Source: CAYZXU01 sp964482535 (GTDB taxonomy: Bacteria; Desulfobacterota; Desulfobacteria; Desulfobacterales; BuS5). Taken from it: a stretch of DNA of 42,147 nucleotides. Of this stretch, positions 13,687 to 21,973 are shown piece after piece. Every line of letters begins with the position of its first letter. The stretch's first letter is position 1. A model generated the notes under the pieces. It was not told the origin of the DNA, did not search any database, and saw nothing but the letters and a program-made list of their open reading frames with translations. The stretch is taken from contig CAYZXU010000006.1 in assembly GCA_964482535.1 (NCBI GenBank), forward strand, positions 1-42,147. The letters run 5' to 3'. Made by a program: the position numbers and the translations under genes.

Positions 13687-14985
13687 TTAAAATGTGATTT
13701 CGAAGCCTCTTTCACCGTGAATTGAATTATCAAGACCCTGAATTTCACTATCTTTATCCACTCTTAAACCCCGTGTCAAAATTTTTGTTACATATACGAC
13801 AATAATAGTACCCACAGCCGTATAGGCAACAGTCGCAAGAATTGAAATAATCTGAATCCACAACTGCTTCGGATTCCCGTAAAACAGGCCGGAGGCTCCT
13901 TTGGTTATTGAAGGATCGGCAAAAAGACCCGTCGCGATTGCACCCCATATTCCGCACATTCCATGAACACCAAAAGCATCAAGGGAATCGTCATAACCCA
14001 TTCTGACCTTAACAACGGCAACGCAGAAAAATCCGAACAGCCCTGCAATCAATCCTATAATAAGCGCTGCTTTAAGGTTAACAAAACCTGCAGCCGGTGT
14101 TATGGATACAAGGCCGGCAACAACCCCTGACGCAATGCCAAGAAGTGTCGGTTTTTTATCATAAAGCCATTCAGCAAACATCCATCCAAGAGCGCCCATT
14201 GCAGCAGAAGTATTGGTAACAAGAAATGCAGATGCAGCTATTCCATCCGCAGCCAGCGCGCTGCCTGCATTAAAACCGAACCAGCCGAACCACAGCAGCG
14301 CAGCTCCAAGAGCCGTAAGGGCAACACTTGATGGGAACATTGCTTCCCTTTGGTAACCTATACGTTTTCCCAGCATAATGGCAAGCACCAGACCGGCAAC
14401 GCCTGCATTAATGTGTACAACATTTCCACCTGCAAAGTCTAAAGCGCCCATTTCTCCCATCCAGCCGCCGCCCCAAACCCAGTGAGCGATTGGGCAATAA
14501 ATAAATGTAACCCACAAAATTGTAAATATAATCCAGGATGAAAATTTCATTCTGTCAACGATGGAACCCAGGATCAGGGCTACCGTAATGCATGCAAAGG
14601 TCATCTGAAAAAGCAGAAAAACATATGTGGGAATTGTTCCTGTGAGACTATCGACACCGATTCCGTTTAAAAACAGGTTGTCTAATCCGCCTATAAGACC
14701 TGCCTTGTCAGGACCAAAAGCAAGGGCATAGCCCCATATTACCCAAATCACGCTTGCAAGACAGTATGCAACAAAAGTCATTGCAATTGTATTTAAAAGG
14801 TTTTTATACCTTGACATTCCGCCATAAAAAAGTGCCAGACCCGCTGGAGTCATCACCATAACAAGGGCTGTCGCCACGATTATCCATGCAGTATCCCCTG
14901 TGTCAAGAACCTCCTGCCCTGCATAGGCAAAAGGAACTGTGAGGAGAGTCAAAAACATAGTCATTATAATTTTTTTAATCTTCAT
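13687..14985 (-). CDS. amt: Ammonium transporter
   Basis: 432 residues, full length. It is a trimeric inner-membrane channel for ammonium/ammonia. It starts with a cleavable signal-like helix (MKIKKIIMTMFLTLLTVPFAYA) followed by about 11 transmembrane helices. Family signatures are visible: MTPAGLALFYGGM, the DFAGGNVVHINAGVAGL motif with the first pore His, and the second pore His in DDSLDAFGVHGMCGIWGA. The cytosolic tail GLDNSIHGERGFEITF is the part that contacts PII. It lies between glnD and glnK, spaced 35 and 57 nt, on one transcript. Confidence 0.97.
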   Translation of the reverse strand: MKIKKIIMTMFLTLLTVPFAYAGQEVLDTGDTAWIIVATALVMVMTPAGLALFYGGMSRYKNLLNTIAMTFVAYCLASVIWVIWGYALAFGPDKAGLIGGLDNLFLNGIGVDSLTGTIPTYVFLLFQMTFACITVALILGSIVDRMKFSSWIIFTILWVTFIYCPIAHWVWGGGWMGEMGALDFAGGNVVHINAGVAGLVLAIMLGKRIGYQREAMFPSSVALTALGAALLWFGWFGFNAGSALAADGIAASAFLVTNTSAAMGALGWMFAEWLYDKKPTLLGIASGVVAGLVSITPAAGFVNLKAALIIGLIAGLFGFFCVAVVKVRMGYDDSLDAFGVHGMCGIWGAIATGLFADPSITKGASGLFYGNPKQLWIQIISILATVAYTAVGTIIVVYVTKILTRGLRVDKDSEIQGLDNSIHGERGFEITF

Positions 14986-15020
14986 CTTTATAAGTCCCTT
15001 TTTTTAGTATAATCAGGAAA

Positions 15021-17636
15021 TCAAACAGAACCCGGCAGTACTTCCTCTATTGCATTCTTAATCTTTTTTTCCCATTCAGGTGAATCTACCTTTTGTCCAT
15101 CAAAATCCCGAACATAAAAAACATCAACAACCTGATCTGTCTTGGTGGCAATTTTTGCTATTAATATATCAAGACCGCATCTGAAAAGCGCATCTGTTAT
15201 GCCAAAAAGCAGGCCTGAAAAATCGTAAGCAAAGACCTCAATAATTGTAAAAAAACTTGAGCTCTTGTTATCCACAACAATCTTGTGGGGTCTCATGGTG
15301 GTGTACAGGCGCATTTCACGATGACCGGATATTTTTTCGTGAAGGGATTTTTTAATGTCCATATCACCTGAAAGCACAACACTAAGATCTTTTTTTGTTT
15401 TCTCCCATTTTTCATCTTCAAAAATCTGATCAACAGGCGCTTTGACTTTAAAAATATCCAGCGCCATATTATTCAGCCATGTATAAACCTGAGCATCAAG
15501 AATATCCAATCCGTTTAATGTGAAGATTCCTGCGATTTTGGAAAAAAGCCCGTGTTTATCCCTTGCGCAGACTGTCACAATTCTTGTGCCGGAGTCCGAT
15601 GTTTTATCTACAATCCATTCAAAATCAGCTTTGCCCATCCGATGATATAACTTTATATGCCCAATCATATCTTCAGCAGGGATATAAAGACGGTATCGCG
15701 GAGACATTACATTATAAAGTTCTTCAATATCTTTTTTATCCCAGCCTTTGATTGAAGCCTCCAGAATTTTATTTTTCTTTTTTTCAACCGTTTCAACAGC
15801 CTCTTTGGTTGCAAGTTCTCCGTTTTCAAGAATATTTAATATCTTTAAAAAAAGGCTGCCAAGAAGAAAAGCCGTCCAGTCGTTCCAGGCTTTTGGACCA
15901 GTGGACATTGAGTCTGCAACGCTCAACAGATACAACATTTTCAATCTATCAGGGTCTTTAATTTTTTTTGCGCAAAAAATTGCAACCGCTTCATCATTAA
16001 TATCCCGTCTTGTGGCTGTCTTGACGAGGAAAAGATGCTCTTTTACAAGAAAGGATACTGTGGAAGCATCTTTTTGGCTGTAACCTTTATCAATAAGAAT
16101 ATTATAAGAAATTACCGCTCCTTTTTCCGAATGTCCGCCTCCGGAAGTGCCCTTTCCTATATCATGTAAAAGAGCTGCCCAGAGCAGCAGTTTCCGGTGT
16201 TTCATTGTTTTATATATATCACCGCACAGTCTGTCACTGGCCTGATCCTCTTTTGTTCCGAATTTTTTTATTATCTGGACTGTGTGCAATGAATGCTTGT
16301 CAACAGGAAAAATATGATATTCATCATACTGAATAATATTAATTATTCCTGTTATCTCGGGTATAAATTTTTGAAGAAATCCAGTGCGAAGCATTTCACC
16401 TAAAACATTAAATGTGGGGGCATAGGCAATAAGAATTTTTTCAAATGCTTTAATAACAAAGGGTGAGGATATAAATTTTTCATCCACAAGATACAAAAAA
16501 TCTTTTATTATTCTGTTTGCTTCCAGACTTATGGGAAGTTTGATACGAGCACTTTCTTCAAATATTTTAATTAAAAGATGAGAGTAGTGCAAAATTTCTT
16601 CAGAGCTGATAAAATTAAGCCGGTCTCTTTTTATTTCAAGAGCGTCAATACAGGTATGTTTTTTGTGTTTTCTAATAAACTTTTTCTGTGCAGAATAACC
16701 CTGTTCATAAAGAAACATAAGGTGAAGCTGCTTTATATATTCCATATGCCCATGCAGTTCACCAAGAAATATTTCAACAGGCTGCTGCCCCCTCTTTCTT
16801 TTGAACTTCAGAGCCCTGGCCAGCTTTATCTGATATTCAAAATAGAGCTGATCGCTTTTCTTTTTTGTAATATAGTGTATGCGGTTTCTAACGTTCCATA
16901 TAAAAGAAAGAGAATTTATTAAAGTTTCAAACTCCTCATTTGAGAGATAACCAAGATATTCAAGATCCCTGGGTTTTTTCAAATCAAACTTAATACCCGC
17001 AATCCAGAGCATTGTGTGATAATCTCTCAAGCCGCCCTGGCCTTCTTTAAGATTGGGTTCAAGAAGATATGTGGAATCCCCAAAGCGTTCATGGCGTTCT
17101 CTGTTTGTCTCAATTAGCCATGATATAATTTTTTTTGACCGTTTTTTTATTGTCTTTGTCCTGAGATGGTACCTGAGATCCGAAAAAAGAATAGACATTC
17201 CGCATATGAAGCGACCGTCCATAAGAGATACCAATACCTCAAAATCCTGATTGGCAAGGCTTATACATTCTTTCACAGTTCTTGTTGCATGCCCTATCTC
17301 AAGACCTATATCCCATAAAGGGTAAAGTATTTCACGTATTAGTTCTTCTGCTTTATCAGGGATTCTCTTTTGAAAAAGAAAAAGGATATCTACATCCGAA
17401 TGAAGACACTGTTCCTGTCTTCCATAACCCCCCAGGGCAACAATTGCATAAGGTTTTTTACTTATGTCCATGCCAGGACCCACCAGACTTGTTTCAAAAC
17501 TTGTAATAAAATAATCGTCTAATATTTGCGTATTTTTGCTCATATAATCAGGCTCTTTGTCTTTTATCAGGCCAGATATAAGCTGTTCCCTTTTTTTTTG
17601 AAGTGTCCTTGATGAATGTTCTAAAATTTTTTTCAT
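15021..17636 (-). CDS. glnD: Bifunctional uridylyltransferase/uridylyl-removing enzyme (PII modification)
   Basis: 871 residues. Domains in order: a nucleotidyltransferase (residues about 60-200) with GGYGRQEQCLHSDVDILFLF, i.e. the GG and DxD (Asp81, Asp83) residues for UMP transfer to PII; a helical GlnE-like domain; an HD domain (about 465-600) with LLHDIGKGTSGGGHSEKGA for de-uridylylation; and two C-terminal ACT domains (TRIVTVCARDKHGLFSKIAGIF and TIIEVFAYDFSGLLFGITDALF) that sense glutamine. All catalytic motifs look intact. It is first in the nitrogen operon, behind a consensus sigma-54 promoter. The start MKKILEHSSR lies about 50 nt after the predicted start point. Confidence 0.97.
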   Translation of the reverse strand: MKKILEHSSRTLQKKREQLISGLIKDKEPDYMSKNTQILDDYFITSFETSLVGPGMDISKKPYAIVALGGYGRQEQCLHSDVDILFLFQKRIPDKAEELIREILYPLWDIGLEIGHATRTVKECISLANQDFEVLVSLMDGRFICGMSILFSDLRYHLRTKTIKKRSKKIISWLIETNRERHERFGDSTYLLEPNLKEGQGGLRDYHTMLWIAGIKFDLKKPRDLEYLGYLSNEEFETLINSLSFIWNVRNRIHYITKKKSDQLYFEYQIKLARALKFKRKRGQQPVEIFLGELHGHMEYIKQLHLMFLYEQGYSAQKKFIRKHKKHTCIDALEIKRDRLNFISSEEILHYSHLLIKIFEESARIKLPISLEANRIIKDFLYLVDEKFISSPFVIKAFEKILIAYAPTFNVLGEMLRTGFLQKFIPEITGIINIIQYDEYHIFPVDKHSLHTVQIIKKFGTKEDQASDRLCGDIYKTMKHRKLLLWAALLHDIGKGTSGGGHSEKGAVISYNILIDKGYSQKDASTVSFLVKEHLFLVKTATRRDINDEAVAIFCAKKIKDPDRLKMLYLLSVADSMSTGPKAWNDWTAFLLGSLFLKILNILENGELATKEAVETVEKKKNKILEASIKGWDKKDIEELYNVMSPRYRLYIPAEDMIGHIKLYHRMGKADFEWIVDKTSDSGTRIVTVCARDKHGLFSKIAGIFTLNGLDILDAQVYTWLNNMALDIFKVKAPVDQIFEDEKWEKTKKDLSVVLSGDMDIKKSLHEKISGHREMRLYTTMRPHKIVVDNKSSSFFTIIEVFAYDFSGLLFGITDALFRCGLDILIAKIATKTDQVVDVFYVRDFDGQKVDSPEWEKKIKNAIEEVLPGSV

Positions 17637-17696
17637 ATTAAAAATAAAGCTGATTTTAAAATTTTTTGTATGGATAGTTTATATTTATATGAATTA

Positions 17697-17712
17697 AGCA
17701 ATACCCGTGCCA
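17697..17712 (-). promoter_or_regulatory. Consensus sigma-54 promoter upstream of glnD
   Basis: On the minus strand: TGGCACGGGTATTGCT, an exact match to the sigma-54 consensus TGGCACG-N4-TTGCW. The predicted start is near 17686, about 50 nt before the glnD ATG. It makes the whole glnD-amt-glnK-glnA cluster a likely NtrC-type (nitrogen-limitation) operon. Confidence 0.88.
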
Positions 17713-17790
17713 TAAGACATAGAAAATTATTTTTAAATAATATCAATCAGTTATGCCATGAGGCAGTTATGTTACCTGGGGGGCGAGTGT

Positions 17791-17821
17791 ACAAAATTGT
17801 AATAAATTATTACAATTTTGT
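17791..17821. promoter_or_regulatory. 31-bp perfect palindrome, possible enhancer/operator
   Basis: ACAAAATTGTAATA and its reverse complement flank a 3-nt AAT centre. It is centred about 120 bp upstream of the predicted sigma-54 start point, a typical distance for an enhancer-binding activator site, though it does not resemble the usual enteric NtrC box. It could instead be a hairpin ending the transcript of the defence operon. Confidence 0.55.
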
Positions 17822-17898
17822 TGATAAATAAATGCAAAATTTTTATATTAGCTATTTAGATTGAAACTGGAAATTAAAGTGTAAACCAACTTTGAAGG

Positions 17899-18069
17899 AT
17901 GCCATACAATGTCATCAATTTAAGACTTTTTCATATGTCATTCCCGTGAAAACGGGAATCCAGAAACCTCGAACTTGCCAGAATTACTGGATTCCCGCCT
18001 CCGCGGGAATGACGACCAAGAACTATGCTTAGACAAAATATTCTTAAGTTAATGGCATTGGGATGCCAT
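17899..18069. repeat. Nested MITE/REP-like inverted-repeat element
   Basis: Outer arms: ATGCCATACAATGTCAT... (from 17899) pairs imperfectly with the reverse complement of ...AATGGCATTGGGATGCCAT (to 18069). Inside, 17937-18013 is a sharper element: GTCATTCCCG-N6-CGGGAATCCAG at the left and CTGGATTCCCG-N6-CGGGAATGAC at the right, so each arm is itself a hairpin and the two arms pair with each other. The ATTCCC-N8-GGGAAT core is a repeat type common in many proteobacteria. It lies at the left border of the defence island. Confidence 0.75.
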
Positions 18070-18235
18070 AGTTAAAACCGTCTTTGCTTTTGTCGTTGAT
18101 ATATAAATCTTTTTTAAATATAATCGCAAAAATAACCGGTCACACCAGGTTCATTTTTTGGTTGGAATTTTGTGGTTCATGTCAGTCACTAAATATTCTA
18201 TGAGTCCCCGTGTATTTTAAACTTCGAAAAGGCAA

Positions 18236-19669
18236 CTAACAAAGTTTAATGTCAGCAATGTTGGGAGAAAATTCTGGATCTGCATGTGCCATCTGTCTTC
18301 GGATGTTTGACCTCAGATCTATTGCCGGTTGTAAACAAAATTCATTAAATTCTTCTAATGAGACGGTATTTAAATTTGGAAAAAGTAATTTGAGATAACC
18401 GCATGCCAAAAGCTGGACAGCTCTGGTATCCCTGAGATCACCAAGAGATTTTGTGTGGTCTTTAACAAAAGCCATATGTTCCTGGCTTGCTCTTAGAGTA
18501 TACAAGACTTCTCCAAAGTAATCCGCCCTCAATGCGAATGAGTTGCACAATGATGTGGATTGAATTCTGGGAAGTTCCCAGCCCGGTACCAGTGCGTGAA
18601 ATCGATCAAGCAAAGCAGTTGCATCATGTCCATTGAGCCACTTTGGCAATTCACTAAAATAATTTTCATCTCTTGGCATACCGTCGATGATAGGGATGTT
18701 GCCAAGAATAACAAAACCGGCATCGGAAGAACCATGGAAACCCATTACCCTGAATTCACCGGACTCAAGGTAACCTTTCAATGCACCGACAATTTCACCT
18801 TCATTGCTTAATTTTATTGTTTGAATTTCATCAAGAATTACAGCATTAAAGTTCGAAATAATACCGGCCTGCTGCCGGCTCATGTCGTAAAACAGTTGGG
18901 CGCGTGTTACTACCCCTCCACTGATGAGCCAGGCATGACGGGATAATTGACTGTAAATATAAGATTTTCCTGTGCCCTTTGGGGCAAGTTCCATTATATT
19001 GGCACGGGGTTCTATTAAAGGTATCAGTCTTGTGAAAATTAATAATTTCTGCCTTGTTGAATATTTTTGTTCGTTATATCCCATTGTTCGAGTTAACAGC
19101 GTGAGCCATTCTTCTAAATCAAATTCTTTGCGTTGTGTTAGAAAGTATTCAAGATCAATGCTCGCTGCCTGCATCGGGTTAAAAGATGTCATGACAATTT
19201 CATATTGATTTTTTGAATCCTTCAATGGGCTCCAGCTTAATGTTCCACTTCCCCAAACATTTCCCATCAATAAAGATGGATGCGCATCCACAATTGAATC
19301 AAGGACTCGTCCGGTAATATCCAGCGAAGGGATGCGTAGTTTAAGATTTCCTGTTTTTGGATGGACCTTAACACTGAAAGAATCTAAAATCTTGAGAGGA
19401 TTCCCGTTGCGGATTTCATACATTAACGATTCTTTTTGTTTTTTATCAGGCAAATATCGTGATATGAAATTCCTGATACCCTCACTGTTCACACCCCCCT
19501 CGTTGTCACTGTATCTGCTGACAAGCCAGTCAGATACAAAGGCTGGAATTACACGCCCGGAAAGTCCGACACTTGCAGCCAATCCTTTATGGACACATAC
19601 ATCGGGGAAAGATTTAGAAATCTTACGATCAATATAATCTTGATTATTTTCAGAAGTCAAAGTCATCAT
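18236..19669 (-). CDS. brxL: BrxL-type AAA ATPase (Lon-like), short form
   Basis: 477 residues from the ATG at 19669; a TTG one codon earlier and another ATG at 19666 are alternatives. Walker A is ELAPKGTGKSYIY near residue 235, Walker B is AVILDEIQ near 280, and an arginine-finger-like LLDRFHALVPGW follows at about 360. The N-terminal 200 residues match the BrxL-specific region (SVGLSGRVIPAFVSDWLV, NVWGSGTLSWSP). The C-terminal Lon S16 protease domain of the approximately 680-residue type 1 BrxL is absent, and there is no room downstream for a frameshifted one; a shorter BrxL family of about 450-470 residues is known. It overlaps the pglZ stop by about 20 nt. In BREX type 1, BrxL is needed for phage restriction and acts as a DNA-loading hexameric motor; the role in type 4 is inferred. 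Confidence 0.9.
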   Translation of the reverse strand: MMTLTSENNQDYIDRKISKSFPDVCVHKGLAASVGLSGRVIPAFVSDWLVSRYSDNEGGVNSEGIRNFISRYLPDKKQKESLMYEIRNGNPLKILDSFSVKVHPKTGNLKLRIPSLDITGRVLDSIVDAHPSLLMGNVWGSGTLSWSPLKDSKNQYEIVMTSFNPMQAASIDLEYFLTQRKEFDLEEWLTLLTRTMGYNEQKYSTRQKLLIFTRLIPLIEPRANIMELAPKGTGKSYIYSQLSRHAWLISGGVVTRAQLFYDMSRQQAGIISNFNAVILDEIQTIKLSNEGEIVGALKGYLESGEFRVMGFHGSSDAGFVILGNIPIIDGMPRDENYFSELPKWLNGHDATALLDRFHALVPGWELPRIQSTSLCNSFALRADYFGEVLYTLRASQEHMAFVKDHTKSLGDLRDTRAVQLLACGYLKLLFPNLNTVSLEEFNEFCLQPAIDLRSNIRRQMAHADPEFSPNIADIKLC

Positions 19670-21968
19670 CAAACTCGGTTGTCATTGCACCTGTTGTTGG
19701 CGCGGTTATTGTTAATTTATTTTTCATTTCTCCAGCCATGCTATTAAAACAATAAGATATTGGAAATTTAGCATTGTTTTCAACTACCACAGACGCATCA
19801 TAGTTAAAATAAATTTTTTCAATAGTGTTGGCATTTATCATTTTGGGTAAATTGGAGTTTGTATCCATTCCTTCTATATCCATTTCGACAAATATAACTT
19901 TATAAGGGTTTGGATTCAAGATGGTTATGGTCAATGAATTTTCAGCCCGTTTGCGGAAAATATCACCTTCAATGGTAAAATTCAATTCTATTGGTGGTAC
20001 TGGCTTGTTTTTATTAATAATAAACCATGGAACAGCCATTTCCTGGGGAGAGCATCCCCCGTGTGTAGCTCCTTTGGGTCGTTTATTGAAGCAAGCATAT
20101 CCTTTTGGAATGATCATTGTATCATTTAAGCCATAAAGATCAGAATTCAATTCCCAGATTTTGTCTTGTTCGATCTCTTTTTGTTTTTCTATTTCAGCAG
20201 CTATCAAAGTTCGTGTTTTTCCACTTTTTGTCAAAGGAACATCAATGATTTCACTTGTTTTAGGAATTACGGTGTAGCCGTGATCACTGCTGATAATTAC
20301 CTGTAATGATTTGCCATACATTTCCTTAAAATCTTTCAGGCATTGAGCTATTTCGTTGGCCTGTTTTTGAATATATTCACCATATTTTTTTCTTCTTATA
20401 TATTGGCGGTAATTTCTATGAAGAAGTTCTTGATCAAGATGATTGTCTAAATAAAGGTAAACAGCCGCAGGCTCTTGGATAAGCTCCAAAAGGCTACCAT
20501 CCCGGTCAGTTTTTGATCGGATATCGTTTTCAGGAATACCAAGATAATCCTGAAGAAGCTTTTTATAAAATGTAGCATTTGGCTGCTCATCAGGAATTTG
20601 TGATTTCATTTTACCCGTCACCAACGTCGGTTTTGCAATGTAGGTTTGTGTCGGTAGAAATGAAAAATAAGGAACCATATCAGTTGACGGATAAAATCCG
20701 TTATTCTGTAACATAGGTATCAGCTCATCTCTTGCGCAAATATAATCTAATCCGTCAAAGACAATCATAAGAACAGGCTCTCCGGCAGTGACAAGTTCTT
20801 TGAGTTGCGCAATTTTGCTGTAAGCCATCCCTTTTCCGAAAAGCATATCCGTATAATGTTGCGCCAACCAACTTTCAAAACTTTTTATATATGGTTCTGT
20901 CTGATCCACCATTCCAAGAAGGGCACAAGAATTATAAAATGGCAAATATTCGTTATCTAACCATTTTTGGATATCATGAATCGAACAATCCATGGATAGC
21001 TCGGTAGGTTTATTTACTGGATGTAGTTGGTGAGCCAGCGCGGTAACCCCAGAAAAATTTTTAAATTCTAATAATTTGGTATAAATGAAGTTGTTTATGG
21101 CAACTTCATCATGTAATCGTTTGCGAAGTTTTTCCATTAGAAAAATTTTTTCAAATTCCATGGTACCGGAGATGAATGACAAGGCATTTTCTGGAGATAT
21201 CCTCCACTCTTCATCAAGAAAAGATCTGGCAAAGGATGTAATACTTTCTGGTAACTGAGTCAGTAAGTCAAAGCGAGGCAGCTTGTGACGGTTTAGAAAT
21301 AATGTCAGTTCATACCATACATTATCCTGCTGCAACCACGCTGAAATCTTATCTTCCGGAAATAGAGATAAAAGTTGCTCCCAGATGATATATTTAGCCC
21401 TCGTAAAGGGATTGTCTTTTAACCAGGAAAATAGTTCAGCGCTATCAAGTTTATTATTACTCCAGCAAATCAAACAATCACTGATCAGATATTTTTCAAG
21501 CTCGTGAAGATCTGATTCACTAGTTTTTATCAGAAACTTAAAAATTCTGATTAGATCAGTTGTAGAACTCGGCTCATTTTTCGTCCATACTTCTCCTATC
21601 ATGATTCTTTTTAACCAATTATCTGCGGACGTGCCATGGATAGGAGTTCCTTCACACTTTTTAATTAATCCTAATTCAACAACCCAGTGGGGATTATTTT
21701 TTAAGTACTCCGGCATGACCTGTAGTTCTAATTTGTCTGCAAGCATGATAACAGGATCAATGATCTGTTTCTTTGCGCCATATTTACAGGCTGCATCAAA
21801 CCAGTCAAAAAGTGCAGGATTGCGAACAACAATTTTTAGCGATTCTCCCTTTTCGGCATGTCTCTTAATAATTTCAAGCGTGCCTTCAAACTCGAATGGT
21901 TCTGTTATCAGATTGTCACAATCTTCTGACGCATGAAATTCATATTGATCGCAAATAATTTCAATCAT
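19650..21968 (-). CDS. pglZ: PglZ, alkaline-phosphatase-superfamily BREX core protein
   Basis: 772 residues. The N-terminal half (1-390) is helical and variable. The PglZ catalytic fold begins at about 395 with EPVLMIVFDGLDYICARDE (nucleophile/metal-site Asp about 405) and continues with VIISSDHGYTVIP and the metal-site His in ATHGGCSPQEMAVPW. The last 110 residues are a beta-sandwich-like domain (LTITILNPNPYKVIFVEMDIEG). PglZ is the one protein present in all BREX types and is a metal-dependent phosphodiesterase/phosphatase of incompletely known substrate. It starts 5 nt after the brxC stop and overlaps brxL, so it is fully embedded in the operon. Confidence 0.93.
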   Translation of the reverse strand: MIEIICDQYEFHASEDCDNLITEPFEFEGTLEIIKRHAEKGESLKIVVRNPALFDWFDAACKYGAKKQIIDPVIMLADKLELQVMPEYLKNNPHWVVELGLIKKCEGTPIHGTSADNWLKRIMIGEVWTKNEPSSTTDLIRIFKFLIKTSESDLHELEKYLISDCLICWSNNKLDSAELFSWLKDNPFTRAKYIIWEQLLSLFPEDKISAWLQQDNVWYELTLFLNRHKLPRFDLLTQLPESITSFARSFLDEEWRISPENALSFISGTMEFEKIFLMEKLRKRLHDEVAINNFIYTKLLEFKNFSGVTALAHQLHPVNKPTELSMDCSIHDIQKWLDNEYLPFYNSCALLGMVDQTEPYIKSFESWLAQHYTDMLFGKGMAYSKIAQLKELVTAGEPVLMIVFDGLDYICARDELIPMLQNNGFYPSTDMVPYFSFLPTQTYIAKPTLVTGKMKSQIPDEQPNATFYKKLLQDYLGIPENDIRSKTDRDGSLLELIQEPAAVYLYLDNHLDQELLHRNYRQYIRRKKYGEYIQKQANEIAQCLKDFKEMYGKSLQVIISSDHGYTVIPKTSEIIDVPLTKSGKTRTLIAAEIEKQKEIEQDKIWELNSDLYGLNDTMIIPKGYACFNKRPKGATHGGCSPQEMAVPWFIINKNKPVPPIELNFTIEGDIFRKRAENSLTITILNPNPYKVIFVEMDIEGMDTNSNLPKMINANTIEKIYFNYDASVVVENNAKFPISYCFNSMAGEMKNKLTITAPTTGAMTTEFDDDFDF

Positions 21969-21973
21969 TGTTT

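Larger units (their letters stand above)
17637..18235. other. 600-bp intergenic region between the defence island and glnD
   Basis: No gene. From right to left it holds a weakly structured tail after brxL, a nested inverted-repeat element (17899-18069), a long perfect palindrome (17791-17821) and the sigma-54 promoter of glnD (17697-17712). It therefore serves as the downstream end of the BREX-like operon and the control region of the nitrogen operon. No clear Rho-independent terminator follows brxL other than the repeat element itself. Confidence 0.7.

Noticed and set aside
18070..18235. Search for a frameshifted Lon protease domain after brxL
   Set aside because: Only 166 bp before the repeat element, and no protease-like segment in any frame; BrxL is the short family form.
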